Positions 1 through 4,568 of a stretch of 7,271 nt of DNA are shown piece by piece. The notes beneath the pieces are model-generated. The model was not told where the DNA came from and did not search any database. It saw only the letters and a list, made by a program, of their open reading frames with translations. A program made the position numbers and the translations under genes. The number at the start of each line of letters is the position of its first letter. The stretch's first letter is position 1. Origin of the DNA: Oscillospiraceae bacterium (GTDB lineage: Bacteria > Bacillota > Clostridia > Oscillospirales > Ruminococcaceae); NCBI GenBank assembly GCA_020024185.1, contig JAHHUD010000071.1:1-7271 (forward strand), given 5' to 3'.

Positions 1-190
1 CTTCAACAAGAACTACATCAAATTCTGTTTTTTCTTCTGCTGCTGGAGCTGCTGCGCCACCTGCCATAACAACTGGAGCTGCTGCTGTAACACCAAATTC
101 TTCTTCGATAGCTTTTACGAGTTCTGCCAATTCAAGAACTGTAAGAGTTTTGATTTCTTCAACAAATTTTACGATTTTTTCGCTTGCCAT
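1..190 (-). CDS. rplL: Ribosomal protein L7/L12, N-terminal part (partial)
   Basis: L7/L12 forms the flexible ribosomal stalk. Dimers bind the C-terminal tail of L10 and recruit and stimulate translation GTPases such as EF-G and EF-Tu. The 63 visible residues start MASEKIVKFVEEIKTLTVLE, continue through the helical dimerisation domain (about residues 1-35), then an Ala/Pro-rich hinge (about 36-52, with VTAAAPVVMAGGAAAPAA), and enter the start of the C-terminal domain (EFDVVLVE). The rest, roughly half of a usual 120-125 residue protein, lies beyond the left edge. The ATG at 188-190 has a GGAGGA ribosome binding site at 199-204, well spaced. The gene follows rplJ by 57 nt without a visible terminator, so it is presumably co-transcribed with it and regulated by the same L10 leader. 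The first five codons after the start are identical in DNA to those of rplJ. Confidence 0.97.
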   Translation of the reverse strand, partial: MASEKIVKFVEEIKTLTVLELAELVKAIEEEFGVTAAAPVVMAGGAAAPAAEEKTEFDVVLVE

Positions 191-247
191 ATTAAATGTC
201 CTCCGAATTTCTTATTTTTTAAATATTAGGAAATGCTTAATAATAAA

Positions 248-763
248 TTAAGCTGCTGGCTCTTCTTCTTTCTGAGCTCTAACTGCATCGATAGTACGTG
301 CCAAACCACTGAGGTTGCCTGTAAGTGCAGAAAGGAGCATAGAGAGTAAGCCTTCTCTGTTTGGTAATGTAGCCAAAGTCTGTACGCCTGCAACGTCGAG
401 AACTTCGCCGTCCATGTAACCGCCTTTGATTTCGTATTTACCTTTTGAAGCTTCACAGAATTTGTGAAGAACTCTTGCTGCTGCAAGTGGGTCTTCGTTA
501 TCTGAGATAGCTACAGCTGTTGAACCGCTGAGAACTTCGCCAAGACCTTCAATGCTTGTGCCTTTGATAGCGATTTTGAGCATTGTGTTTTTGATTACTT
601 CATAGTGAACGCCAACTTCTCTGAGTTCTTTACGCAATTTTGTGTCTTCTTCTACAGAGATACCTTTGTAGTTGAAAACAACACCGCCCTGTGAAGCATC
701 GATAAGTTCTTTAATGCCTTCAACATAGCTTTTTTTACCAGCTAAGATTTTTTCGCTTGCCAA
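248..763 (-). CDS. rplJ: Ribosomal protein L10 (TTG start)
   Basis: L10 anchors the L7/L12 dimers to 23S rRNA at the GTPase-associated centre, and the L10-L12 complex also binds its own mRNA leader as a repressor. From the chosen start the protein is 171 residues, normal for the family. It opens ASEKILAGKKSYVEGIKELI, has the family core around residues 30-65 (VVFNYKGISVEEDTKLRKELR and VIKNTMLKIAI), and ends in an L12-binding helical tail with LSGLARTIDAVRAQKEEEPAA. The start is the TTG at 761-763. It lies five bases after an AGAGGTGA ribosome binding site (compl. 769-776) and yields the family-typical ASEK N-terminus. The frame stays open a further 28 codons upstream, but that stretch is leader RNA reaching the attenuator, so I reject the extension. 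No ATG occurs near the start. Confidence 0.96.
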   Translation of the reverse strand: MASEKILAGKKSYVEGIKELIDASQGGVVFNYKGISVEEDTKLRKELREVGVHYEVIKNTMLKIAIKGTSIEGLGEVLSGSTAVAISDNEDPLAAARVLHKFCEASKGKYEIKGGYMDGEVLDVAGVQTLATLPNREGLLSMLLSALTGNLSGLARTIDAVRAQKEEEPAA

Positions 764-771
764 TGTTGTCA

Positions 772-821
772 CCTCTCTTATTATTTTTAAAACAAATAAC
801 CTTTTTCTTAATGAAAAGAGG
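772..821 (-). promoter_or_regulatory. Hairpin pair that could mask or free the rplJ ribosome binding site
   Basis: In the mRNA sense, CCTCTTTT (compl. 814-821) can pair with GAAAAAGG just downstream (compl. 800-807). This gives a stem of about eight pairs with one bulged C and an ATTAA loop, followed by a U-rich run. The same CCTCTTTT can instead pair with AAGAGAGG (compl. 772-779), which contains the rplJ ribosome binding site: eight pairs with one G-U. The two pairings exclude each other. That the switch operates is an inference from base pairing only. Confidence 0.4.
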
Positions 822-840
822 CTGTATAGTTTTCTTTTGC

Positions 841-880
841 AAAACACAAAAGGCTTGCTTCCTTTGCAGAAAACAAGCCT
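841..880 (-). terminator. Intrinsic terminator acting as attenuator in the rplJ leader
   Basis: In the transcript sense, AGGCTTG (compl. 874-880) pairs perfectly with CAAGCCT (compl. 851-857). The stem continues through TTTTC/GGAAG with two G-U pairs around a TGCAAA loop, about 12 pairs in all. TTTTGTGTTTT follows directly. The terminator sits inside the leader, between the L10-type structure and rplJ, so it would cut transcription before rplJL unless prevented. Its 5' arm TTAGGCTTG (compl. 874-882) can also pair imperfectly with CAAAGCATAA (compl. 902-911), a possible antiterminator; this last point is an inference. Confidence 0.85.
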
Positions 881-899
881 AATAAACCTATAATAAGTT

Positions 900-973
900 A
901 TTTATGCTTTGTTCTCGGCAGGCAAGGAGTATAACCTTTTATGCATATTTGCACCTGCTGTCTTAAAACAGCT
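900..973 (-). promoter_or_regulatory. Ribosomal protein L10 leader RNA
   Basis: This segment resembles the Firmicutes L10 leader, which binds the L10-L12 complex and represses rplJL. In the transcript sense, GCAGG (compl. 954-958) pairs with CCTGC (compl. 918-922) and encloses two small hairpins. These are TGCA-AATA-TGCA, and AAGG with CCTT around TTATACT. The result is a three-way junction, followed by CGAG, as in the conserved AAGACAGCAGGUGC ... CCUGCCGAG pattern I recall for this family. A 5' hairpin GCTGT/ACAGC (compl. 957-972) begins at about the predicted transcript start and shares two bases with the GCAGG arm, so these two helices partly compete. Assignment rests on motif and position; a covariance-model match was not run. 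Confidence 0.85.
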
Positions 974-978
974 TTATT

Positions 979-1008
979 ATTATACAATAAAATTATTGTA
1001 TTTGTCAA
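979..1008 (-). promoter_or_regulatory. Sigma-A type promoter for rplJ-rplL
   Basis: A perfect TTGACA (compl. 1003-1008) and a perfect TATAAT (compl. 979-984) are separated by 18 nt. The predicted start is near 972-973, right at the first base of the L10 leader hairpin. The -35 begins 13 nt after the rplA stop codon. rplJL can therefore be transcribed separately from the upstream genes, which makes sense because L7/L12 is needed in several copies per ribosome. The spacer and -10 contain a perfect dyad, described among the findings. Confidence 0.88.
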
Positions 1009-1010
1009 TA

Positions 1011-1026
1011 GCTAATTTATATTAGC
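1011..1026 (-). repeat. Small hairpin at the rplA 3' end
   Basis: GCTAAT and ATTAGC form a perfect six-pair stem with an ATAA loop, spanning the rplA stop codon. One G-U pair can extend it. No U-run follows, so it is not a convincing terminator. It may protect the 3' end of upstream mRNA or be incidental. Confidence 0.4.
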
Positions 1027-1717
1027 CACCAAATTTTGCGTTGTTAAGTTTAACGCCAGGGCCCATTGTTGTAGCGATTGCTGCAGAACGGATGTACTGA
1101 CCTTTTGCTGCTGCTGGTTTTGCTTTAACAATAGCGTCCATAACTGTTGAAATGTTTTCGCTGAGTTTGTCTTTACCGAATGAAGCTTTACCAACTGGAA
1201 CGTGGATAATGTTAGCTTTGTCAAGACGGTATTCGATTTTACCAGCTTTTGCTTCTTTAACAGCTTGAGCAACGTTTGGTGTAACTGTACCAGCTTTTGG
1301 GTTTGGCATAAGGCCACGAGGACCAAGAACTCTACCCAAACGACCAACAAGACCCATCATATCAGGAGTTGTGATTAATACGTCAAAATCCATAAAACCT
1401 TCGTTTTGGATTTTTGCAACCATTTCTTCAGCACCTACAAGGTCTGCACCTGCTTCAAGAGCTGCTTTTTCGTTGTCGCCTTTAGCGATTACGAGAACTT
1501 TAACATCTTTACCAGTACCGTGTGGCAATACAACTGCACCACGAACTTGCTGGTCAGCGTGACGAGAGTCAACGCCAAGACGAACGTGTAATTCAACTGT
1601 TTCGTCAAATTTAGCTTTTGCTGTGTCAACACACAAGCCACAAGCTTCTTCTAATTCATAAAGCTTTGTTTTGTCAACAAGCTTTTTGCTGTCTGTATAT
1701 TTTTTACCGTGTTTCAT
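1022..1717 (-). CDS. rplA: Ribosomal protein L1
   Basis: L1 binds the mobile stalk of 23S rRNA at the E site and helps release deacylated tRNA. Free L1 represses its own operon by binding a stalk-like mRNA structure. The protein is 231 residues, normal length, from MKHGKKY to NNAKFGG. Domain I is discontinuous and includes the rRNA-binding strand ETVELHVRLGVDSRHADQQVRG (about residues 39-60). The central domain carries GRVLGPRGLMPNPKAGTVT (about 128-146), the most conserved stretch of the family. The C-terminal end has IRSAAIATTMGPGVKLN. The ATG at 1715-1717 lies six bases after a GGAGG site (compl. 1724-1728). That site abuts an L1-stalk-like hairpin, so L1 may control its own translation here. 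The gap to rplK is 62 nt and shows no terminator. Confidence 0.98.
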   Translation of the reverse strand: MKHGKKYTDSKKLVDKTKLYELEEACGLCVDTAKAKFDETVELHVRLGVDSRHADQQVRGAVVLPHGTGKDVKVLVIAKGDNEKAALEAGADLVGAEEMVAKIQNEGFMDFDVLITTPDMMGLVGRLGRVLGPRGLMPNPKAGTVTPNVAQAVKEAKAGKIEYRLDKANIIHVPVGKASFGKDKLSENISTVMDAIVKAKPAAAKGQYIRSAAIATTMGPGVKLNNAKFGG

Positions 1718-1722
1718 TAATA

Positions 1723-1755
1723 TCCTCCTGTGGTCAAACGGAAATTTCCTCCCAC
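1723..1755 (-). promoter_or_regulatory. Putative L1-binding hairpin abutting the rplA ribosome binding site
   Basis: In the mRNA sense, GTGGGAGG (starting compl. 1755) is followed by the small stem GGA-AATT-TCC, then GTTTGA, then CCAC (compl. 1730-1733). CCAC pairs with the opening GTGG. The AGGAGGA ribosome binding site (compl. 1723-1729) begins at the next base. GUGGGAG ... ACCAC matches the base of the 23S rRNA L1 stalk as I recall it (GGUGGGAGGC ... AUACCACC in E. coli). Binding by L1 would plausibly block initiation at rplA. The structure is read directly; the L1 assignment is an inference. Confidence 0.6.
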
Positions 1756-1779
1756 TAATGTTGAGTAAATATGTTTATA

Positions 1780-2205
1780 TTATTCTTCTACTGTAACGCC
1801 CATGCTGCGAGCTGTACCTGCAACCATGCTCATAGCTGCTTCCAAGCTACCTGCTGTAAGGTCAGGCATTTTCATTTCAGCAATTTTCTTAACCTGTTCT
1901 TTTGTCAACTGGCCAACTTTTGTTTTGTTTGGAACACCTGAAGCTGATTCAAGACCAAGTTCTTTTTTGATGAGAACTGGAGCTGGTGGTGTCTTTGTGA
2001 TAAAGCTGAATGAACGGTCTGCATAAACTGTGATAACAACAGGGATAATGTAACCGATATCTTTCTGTGTTCTTTCGTTAAATTCTTTTGTAAAAGACAT
2101 GATGTTTACACCATGTTGACCAAGAGCTGGACCAACAGGTGGTGCTGGAGTTGCCTTACCAGCTGGAATCTGGAGTTTGATATATCCAGTAACTTTTTGA
2201 GCCAT
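1780..2205 (-). CDS. rplK: Ribosomal protein L11
   Basis: L11 binds the GTPase-associated region of 23S rRNA with L10 and is required for RelA-type stringent factor activation. With that rRNA it forms the thiostrepton-class antibiotic site. The protein is 141 residues, the usual length. The N-terminal domain has the proline-rich stretch TPAPPVGPALGQHGVNIMSF (about residues 19-38), whose prolines line the thiopeptide site and look intact. The C-terminal rRNA-binding domain follows a PPAPVLIKK linker and ends VAGTARSMGVTVEE. The ATG at 2203-2205 is preceded by GGAGGT (compl. 2213-2218). A 113-nt leader with two hairpins separates it from nusG, and rplA follows after 62 nt. L11 and L1 are likely co-regulated by L1. 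Confidence 0.98.
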   Translation of the reverse strand: MAQKVTGYIKLQIPAGKATPAPPVGPALGQHGVNIMSFTKEFNERTQKDIGYIIPVVITVYADRSFSFITKTPPAPVLIKKELGLESASGVPNKTKVGQLTKEQVKKIAEMKMPDLTAGSLEAAMSMVAGTARSMGVTVEE

Positions 2206-2225
2206 TTTAAATACCTCCGATAAAT

Positions 2226-2263
2226 GTGGTAAGCTATCGAGCAGAACTTTTCTACTCTCCCAC
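2226..2263 (-). promoter_or_regulatory. Putative L1-binding leader structure of rplK-rplA
   Basis: In the mRNA sense, GTGG (compl. 2260-2263) pairs with CCAC (compl. 2226-2229) and encloses GAGTAGAA-AAG-TTCTGCTC, an eight-pair stem with one U-G. Between the two stems lies an asymmetric internal loop: GA on the 5' side, GATAGCTTA on the 3' side. GUGGGAG on one strand and UACCAC on the other match the base of the 23S rRNA L1 stalk. Translational repression of L11-L1 mRNA by L1 at such a mimic is established in bacteria. Here it sits about 10 nt before the rplK ribosome binding site. Confidence 0.72.
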
Positions 2264-2282
2264 GGGCAGCTTTAAACCGCCC
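2264..2282 (-). promoter_or_regulatory. GC-rich hairpin in the rplK leader
   Basis: In the mRNA sense, GGGCGG and CTGCCC form six pairs (one G-U) around TTTAAAG. The hairpin directly adjoins the L1-like site, and the two would stack as neighbouring stems. No U-run follows, so it is not an intrinsic terminator. It is probably part of the leader fold. Confidence 0.5.
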
Positions 2283-2318
2283 TATAAAAATCACTAATGG
2301 TGACTCTTACCTTGTTTG

Positions 2319-2837
2319 TTAAATTGGTTTAACCTGTAAGAGTGAAAGTTCTGTTGCAGTTTCTCTGCCGAACATTGAAACTCTTACGTTTAATTTTTCG
2401 CTTTCTGTGTCAATTGCATCAACAACACCAATAAAGCCAGCCAATGGGCCGTCTGTGATTTCCACGTTGTCGCCCACTTTGAAATCGATTGTCTTTGTTT
2501 TTGTTTCAACACCCATAGCTTCTACTTCTTTTGGAGAAAGTGGAGAAGGTTTTGAAGATGATGCGCCAACAAATCCTGTAACGCCACGAGTATTGCGCAC
2601 GATATACCAGGTATCGTCTGTCAAAATCATTTTGACAAACACGTATGATGGAAAAAGTATATTTTCTTTTTCTTTGCGTTTGCCGTCTTTGATTTCAACC
2701 AAAGTTTCTGTTGGAACCTTGATATCCTGAATCAAATCATGCAAGCGTCGGTTTTCTACGATTGCTTCAAGGCTTTTAGCTACCTTGTTTTCATAGCCGG
2801 AATATGTGTGTGCCACATACCATTTTGCCTCTGACAT
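2319..2837 (-). CDS. nusG: Transcription termination/antitermination factor NusG
   Basis: NusG binds the RNA polymerase clamp, modulates pausing and links polymerase to Rho or to the ribosome. The protein is 172 residues, normal for a two-domain NusG. The N-terminal NGN domain holds WYVAHTYSGYENKVAKSLE (residues 6-24) and FPSYVFVKMILTDDTWYIVR followed by NTRGVTGFVG (about 62-91). The C-terminal KOW domain is FKVGDNVEITDGPLAGFIGVV (about 119-139). Many NusG proteins have GPF where this one has GPL, a mild variant. The ATG at 2835-2837 has GAGGTG (compl. 2844-2849) six bases upstream. It lies 15 nt after secE, the classical secE-nusG pair, and precedes the rplK leader. Confidence 0.97.
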   Translation of the reverse strand: MSEAKWYVAHTYSGYENKVAKSLEAIVENRRLHDLIQDIKVPTETLVEIKDGKRKEKENILFPSYVFVKMILTDDTWYIVRNTRGVTGFVGASSSKPSPLSPKEVEAMGVETKTKTIDFKVGDNVEITDGPLAGFIGVVDAIDTESEKLNVRVSMFGRETATELSLLQVKPI

Positions 2838-2852
2838 TGTCTACACCTCGCT

Positions 2853-3092
2853 TTAAACGTTTTGATAAATAAGTCTTACAACGAAACCAAAAACTGTATC
2901 CAATCCGAAGATTACGATAGCTGCAATTACTGAAACAGCAATTACAACAAGAGTATTGTTGATAACCTGAGCTTTTGTAGGCCACACAATCTTTTTCATT
3001 TCTGATTTAATATCTCTAAATCTTTTGCCTAAGCCTTTGAAAAAGTTTGTGATAGAGCCAAAAAAGCCAACTTTTTCTTTTTTGTCTGCCAT
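2853..3092 (-). CDS. secE: Preprotein translocase subunit SecE
   Basis: SecE clamps the two halves of SecY in the inner-membrane SecYEG channel. The protein is 79 residues, the short single-span Gram-positive form. It has a charged cytoplasmic N-terminus (MADKKEKVGFFGSITNFFKG), the conserved amphipathic segment EMKKIVWPTKAQV (about residues 31-43), and one hydrophobic membrane helix from about residue 46 to 66. The start is the ATG at 3090-3092, with GAGGGAG upstream at a slightly long nine-base spacing. A TTG at 3108-3110 would add six residues, but it overlaps that ribosome binding site, so I reject it. The gene sits 18 nt after rpmG and 15 nt before nusG, inside one transcript. Confidence 0.96.
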   Translation of the reverse strand: MADKKEKVGFFGSITNFFKGLGKRFRDIKSEMKKIVWPTKAQVINNTLVVIAVSVIAAIVIFGLDTVFGFVVRLIYQNV

Positions 3093-3110
3093 CGCTCTTG
3101 TCTCCCTCAA

Positions 3111-3260
3111 TTATTTAGTTTCTCTGTGAAGAGTGTGTTTTTTGCAAAAACGACAGTATTTGTTAAGTTCAACTCTGTCTGGAGTATTTTTCTTGTTTTT
3201 CATTGTGTCGTAGTTGCGTTGTTTGCATTCTGTACATGCAAGTGTAATTCTAACTCTCAT
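3111..3260 (-). CDS. rpmG: Ribosomal protein L33, zinc-binding (C+) form
   Basis: L33 is a small protein of the large ribosomal subunit near the E site. The protein is 49 residues, full length. It carries two CxxC pairs, C9/C12 (ACTECKQRNY) and C36/C39 (YCRFCKKHTLHRETK), the zinc-ribbon form. Many Firmicutes also have a cysteine-free paralogue made under zinc limitation; none is in this window. The ATG at 3258-3260 has GGAGGTG five bases upstream (compl. 3266-3272). It is the first gene of the operon rpmG-secE-nusG, in standard Firmicutes order. An in-frame ATG at 3315-3317 would lengthen it by 19 residues of non-L33 sequence encoded within the 5' hairpin, so I do not use it. Confidence 0.97.
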   Translation of the reverse strand: MRVRITLACTECKQRNYDTMKNKKNTPDRVELNKYCRFCKKHTLHRETK

Positions 3261-3288
3261 TTCGGCACCTCCATTTAAAGTTAGCCTC

Positions 3289-3340
3289 CCTCTTACGCCC
3301 GCAAAAAATTTTTGCATAAAAAATAAACCTGCATAAGAGG
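3289..3340 (-). promoter_or_regulatory. Long 5' hairpin of the rpmG transcript
   Basis: In the transcript sense, CCTCTTATGC (compl. 3331-3340) pairs with GCGTAAGAGG (compl. 3289-3298): ten pairs, one G-U. Inside it, GCAAAA/TTTTGC (compl. 3301-3315) forms a second inverted repeat. The outer stem begins within a few bases of the predicted transcript start and ends about 17 nt before the ribosome binding site. It resembles a 5' stem that protects mRNA, or an unclassified leader. I do not recognise a known family. Confidence 0.6.
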
Positions 3341-3347
3341 TAGTAAC

Positions 3348-3377
3348 AGTATATCATACTATTAATTTAAAAGTCAA
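3348..3377 (-). promoter_or_regulatory. Sigma-A type promoter for rpmG-secE-nusG and downstream genes
   Basis: TTGACT (compl. 3372-3377) and TATACT (compl. 3348-3353) lie 18 nt apart, and a TG one base before the -10 gives an extended -10 (TGATATACT). About 20 A/T-rich bases directly upstream of the -35 (AAAGTTTTTAACATAAAATG) could act as an UP element, as expected for a ribosomal protein operon. The predicted start is near 3341-3344, about 80 nt before the rpmG ATG. Confidence 0.8.
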
Positions 3378-3430
3378 CACATTTTATGTTAAAAACTTTG
3401 CTCAAAAGGGTTTTTTTTATATGTAATATA

Positions 3431-3439
3431 TGTTATCAT
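3431..3439 (+). promoter_or_regulatory. Possible extended -10 promoter for ddl
   Basis: TGTTATCAT contains the extended -10 TG plus TATCAT, five of six matches to TATAAT, about 53 nt before the ddl start. No good -35 is present at the right distance, only a T-run at 3411-3418. The surrounding sequence is so A/T-rich that other choices exist, for example TTGCTC at 3398-3403 with TGTAAT at 3422-3427. Low confidence. Confidence 0.35.
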
Positions 3440-3458
3440 ATATAAATATAAATGATAA
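3433..3458. repeat. Operator-like dyad upstream of ddl
   Basis: TTATCAT (3433-3439) and ATGATAA (3452-3458) are a perfect seven-base inverted repeat separated by 12 A/T bases. It overlaps the candidate ddl -10 and transcription start. It could be a regulator site or chance in a very A/T-rich stretch. Confidence 0.3.
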
Positions 3459-3491
3459 TGGGTTATTATGCCCAGCATTTAGGAGGTTATT

Positions 3492-4568
3492 ATGGCAAAA
3501 ACAAAAGTTTGTGTTATTTTTGGTGGAGTATCAAGTGAGCATGAAGTAAGTCTTATGAGTGCCAAAAGTATAATTGACAATATCCCAACTGATAAATATG
3601 ATGTCGTTAAAATAGGTATCACAAAAAAAGGACGATGGTTGTTTTTCCCAGGTTCTTCAGATGATATTATTTCAAATACATGGCATGAGCACCCAGACTG
3701 TGTGCCTTGTCTTATAAGTCCAGACAAAACAACAAAAGGGATTATAAAAATATATGATAATCAATTATTTTTTGAAAAAATTGATGTAGTTTTGCCGGTT
3801 CTTCACGGAAAAAATGGTGAAGATGGCACTATCCAAGGTCTTTTAGATTTAGCAGGTATACCTTATTGTGGTTGCCAGATATTCGCCTCCGCTGCTTGTA
3901 TGGATAAAGTTTATGCAAATATTATTTTTGACCAGCTTGGCATTGAAAGATGTAAATGGGACTTTATACGAGATTATGAAGCCAATAATCTTGAAGAAAT
4001 TGAAAAAAGACTTAAAGAAAAACTTGGATATCCTATGTTTGTAAAACCAAGCCGTTCTGGTTCTTCTGTTGGTATTTCTAAAGTTGAAAATAAAGATGAG
4101 CTTCGCAATGCAGTTAATCTTGCTCTTGCTCATGACAACAAAGTTGTATTTGAAGAATTTGTTGAAGGTCATGAGGTTGAATGTGCAGTTTATGGAAATA
4201 TCCCTGAGCTTATAGCAAGTGAAGTTGGAGAAATTGGTGCTTCTGCGGCATTCTATGATTACGATGATAAATATAACTCTGGCACAAGCAAAACATACAT
4301 TCCTGCAAACATTGGCAAAGATATTCGTGACAAAGTAAGAGAGCTTGCAAAAAAAGCTTATACTGCTATTGATTGCAGTGGGCTTTCTCGTGTTGACTTT
4401 TTTGTTGAAAAAGATACAAACAGAATTCTTATAAATGAAATAAATACTTTACCAGGATTTACAACAATCAGTATGTACCCAAAACTTATGCAACATGAAG
4501 GTTTTACCTACTCTGAACTTATAGACGGTATAATTCAGCTCGGGTTAAAAGGTCGTGTTGATGAATAA
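3492..4568 (+). CDS. ddl: D-alanine--D-alanine ligase
   Basis: Ddl uses ATP to join two D-alanines into the dipeptide that MurF adds to peptidoglycan precursors in the cytoplasm. The protein is 358 residues, normal for the ATP-grasp family. Visible are GGVSSEHEVS (residues 11-20, with the substrate-binding Glu16), LPVLHGKNGEDG (101-112), the lysines K139 and K185 (FVKPSRSGSSVG, ATP site), EEFVEGHEVE (221-230), and the metal-binding RVDFF (300-304) and NEIN (315-318), followed by TLPGFTT. The omega loop reads AAFYDYDDKYNSGTSKTYIPA (252-272). Its Tyr is typical of D-Ala-D-Ala ligases rather than of VanA-type D-lactate enzymes; a VanG-like D-serine role seems less likely but is not excluded. The ATG has AGGAGG (3481-3486) five bases upstream. 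It is first in the cluster and overlaps murI by 8 nt. Confidence 0.95.
   Translation: MAKTKVCVIFGGVSSEHEVSLMSAKSIIDNIPTDKYDVVKIGITKKGRWLFFPGSSDDIISNTWHEHPDCVPCLISPDKTTKGIIKIYDNQLFFEKIDVVLPVLHGKNGEDGTIQGLLDLAGIPYCGCQIFASAACMDKVYANIIFDQLGIERCKWDFIRDYEANNLEEIEKRLKEKLGYPMFVKPSRSGSSVGISKVENKDELRNAVNLALAHDNKVVFEEFVEGHEVECAVYGNIPELIASEVGEIGASAAFYDYDDKYNSGTSKTYIPANIGKDIRDKVRELAKKAYTAIDCSGLSRVDFFVEKDTNRILINEINTLPGFTTISMYPKLMQHEGFTYSELIDGIIQLGLKGRVDE

Noticed and set aside
764..847. N-terminal extension of L10 by 28 residues
   Set aside because: The frame is open, but the added sequence is not L10-like, lies in leader RNA reaching the attenuator, and bypasses a well-placed ribosome binding site before TTG 763.
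2288..2309. Terminator after nusG (AGTCAC-CATTA-GTGATT followed by TTT, minus strand)
   Set aside because: The stem has only six pairs with one G-U and a short T-run. Readthrough into rplK is expected in this operon, so it is at most a weak pause site.
3261..3317. N-terminal extension of L33 from an in-frame ATG
   Set aside because: The extra 19 residues come from within the 5' hairpin, and the ATG at 3260 has a strong GGAGGTG site and gives the normal 49-residue L33.
3391..3418. Terminator-like hairpin with a T-run on the plus strand, AAAAAC...GTTTTT
   Set aside because: The stem is weak and A/T-rich, and no plus-strand gene lies upstream to terminate. It is better explained as A/T-rich promoter-flanking DNA between divergent genes.
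4555..4560. GTG 4555 as the murI start
   Set aside because: It leaves only two bases after the AAGG site, whereas ATG 4561 has an eight-base spacing.
3492..4568. Vancomycin-resistance type ligase (VanA or VanG class) rather than housekeeping Ddl
   Set aside because: The omega loop keeps FYDYD with the Tyr typical of D-Ala-D-Ala ligases, and the neighbours are murI and argS rather than vanH, vanX, vanT or a two-component system.
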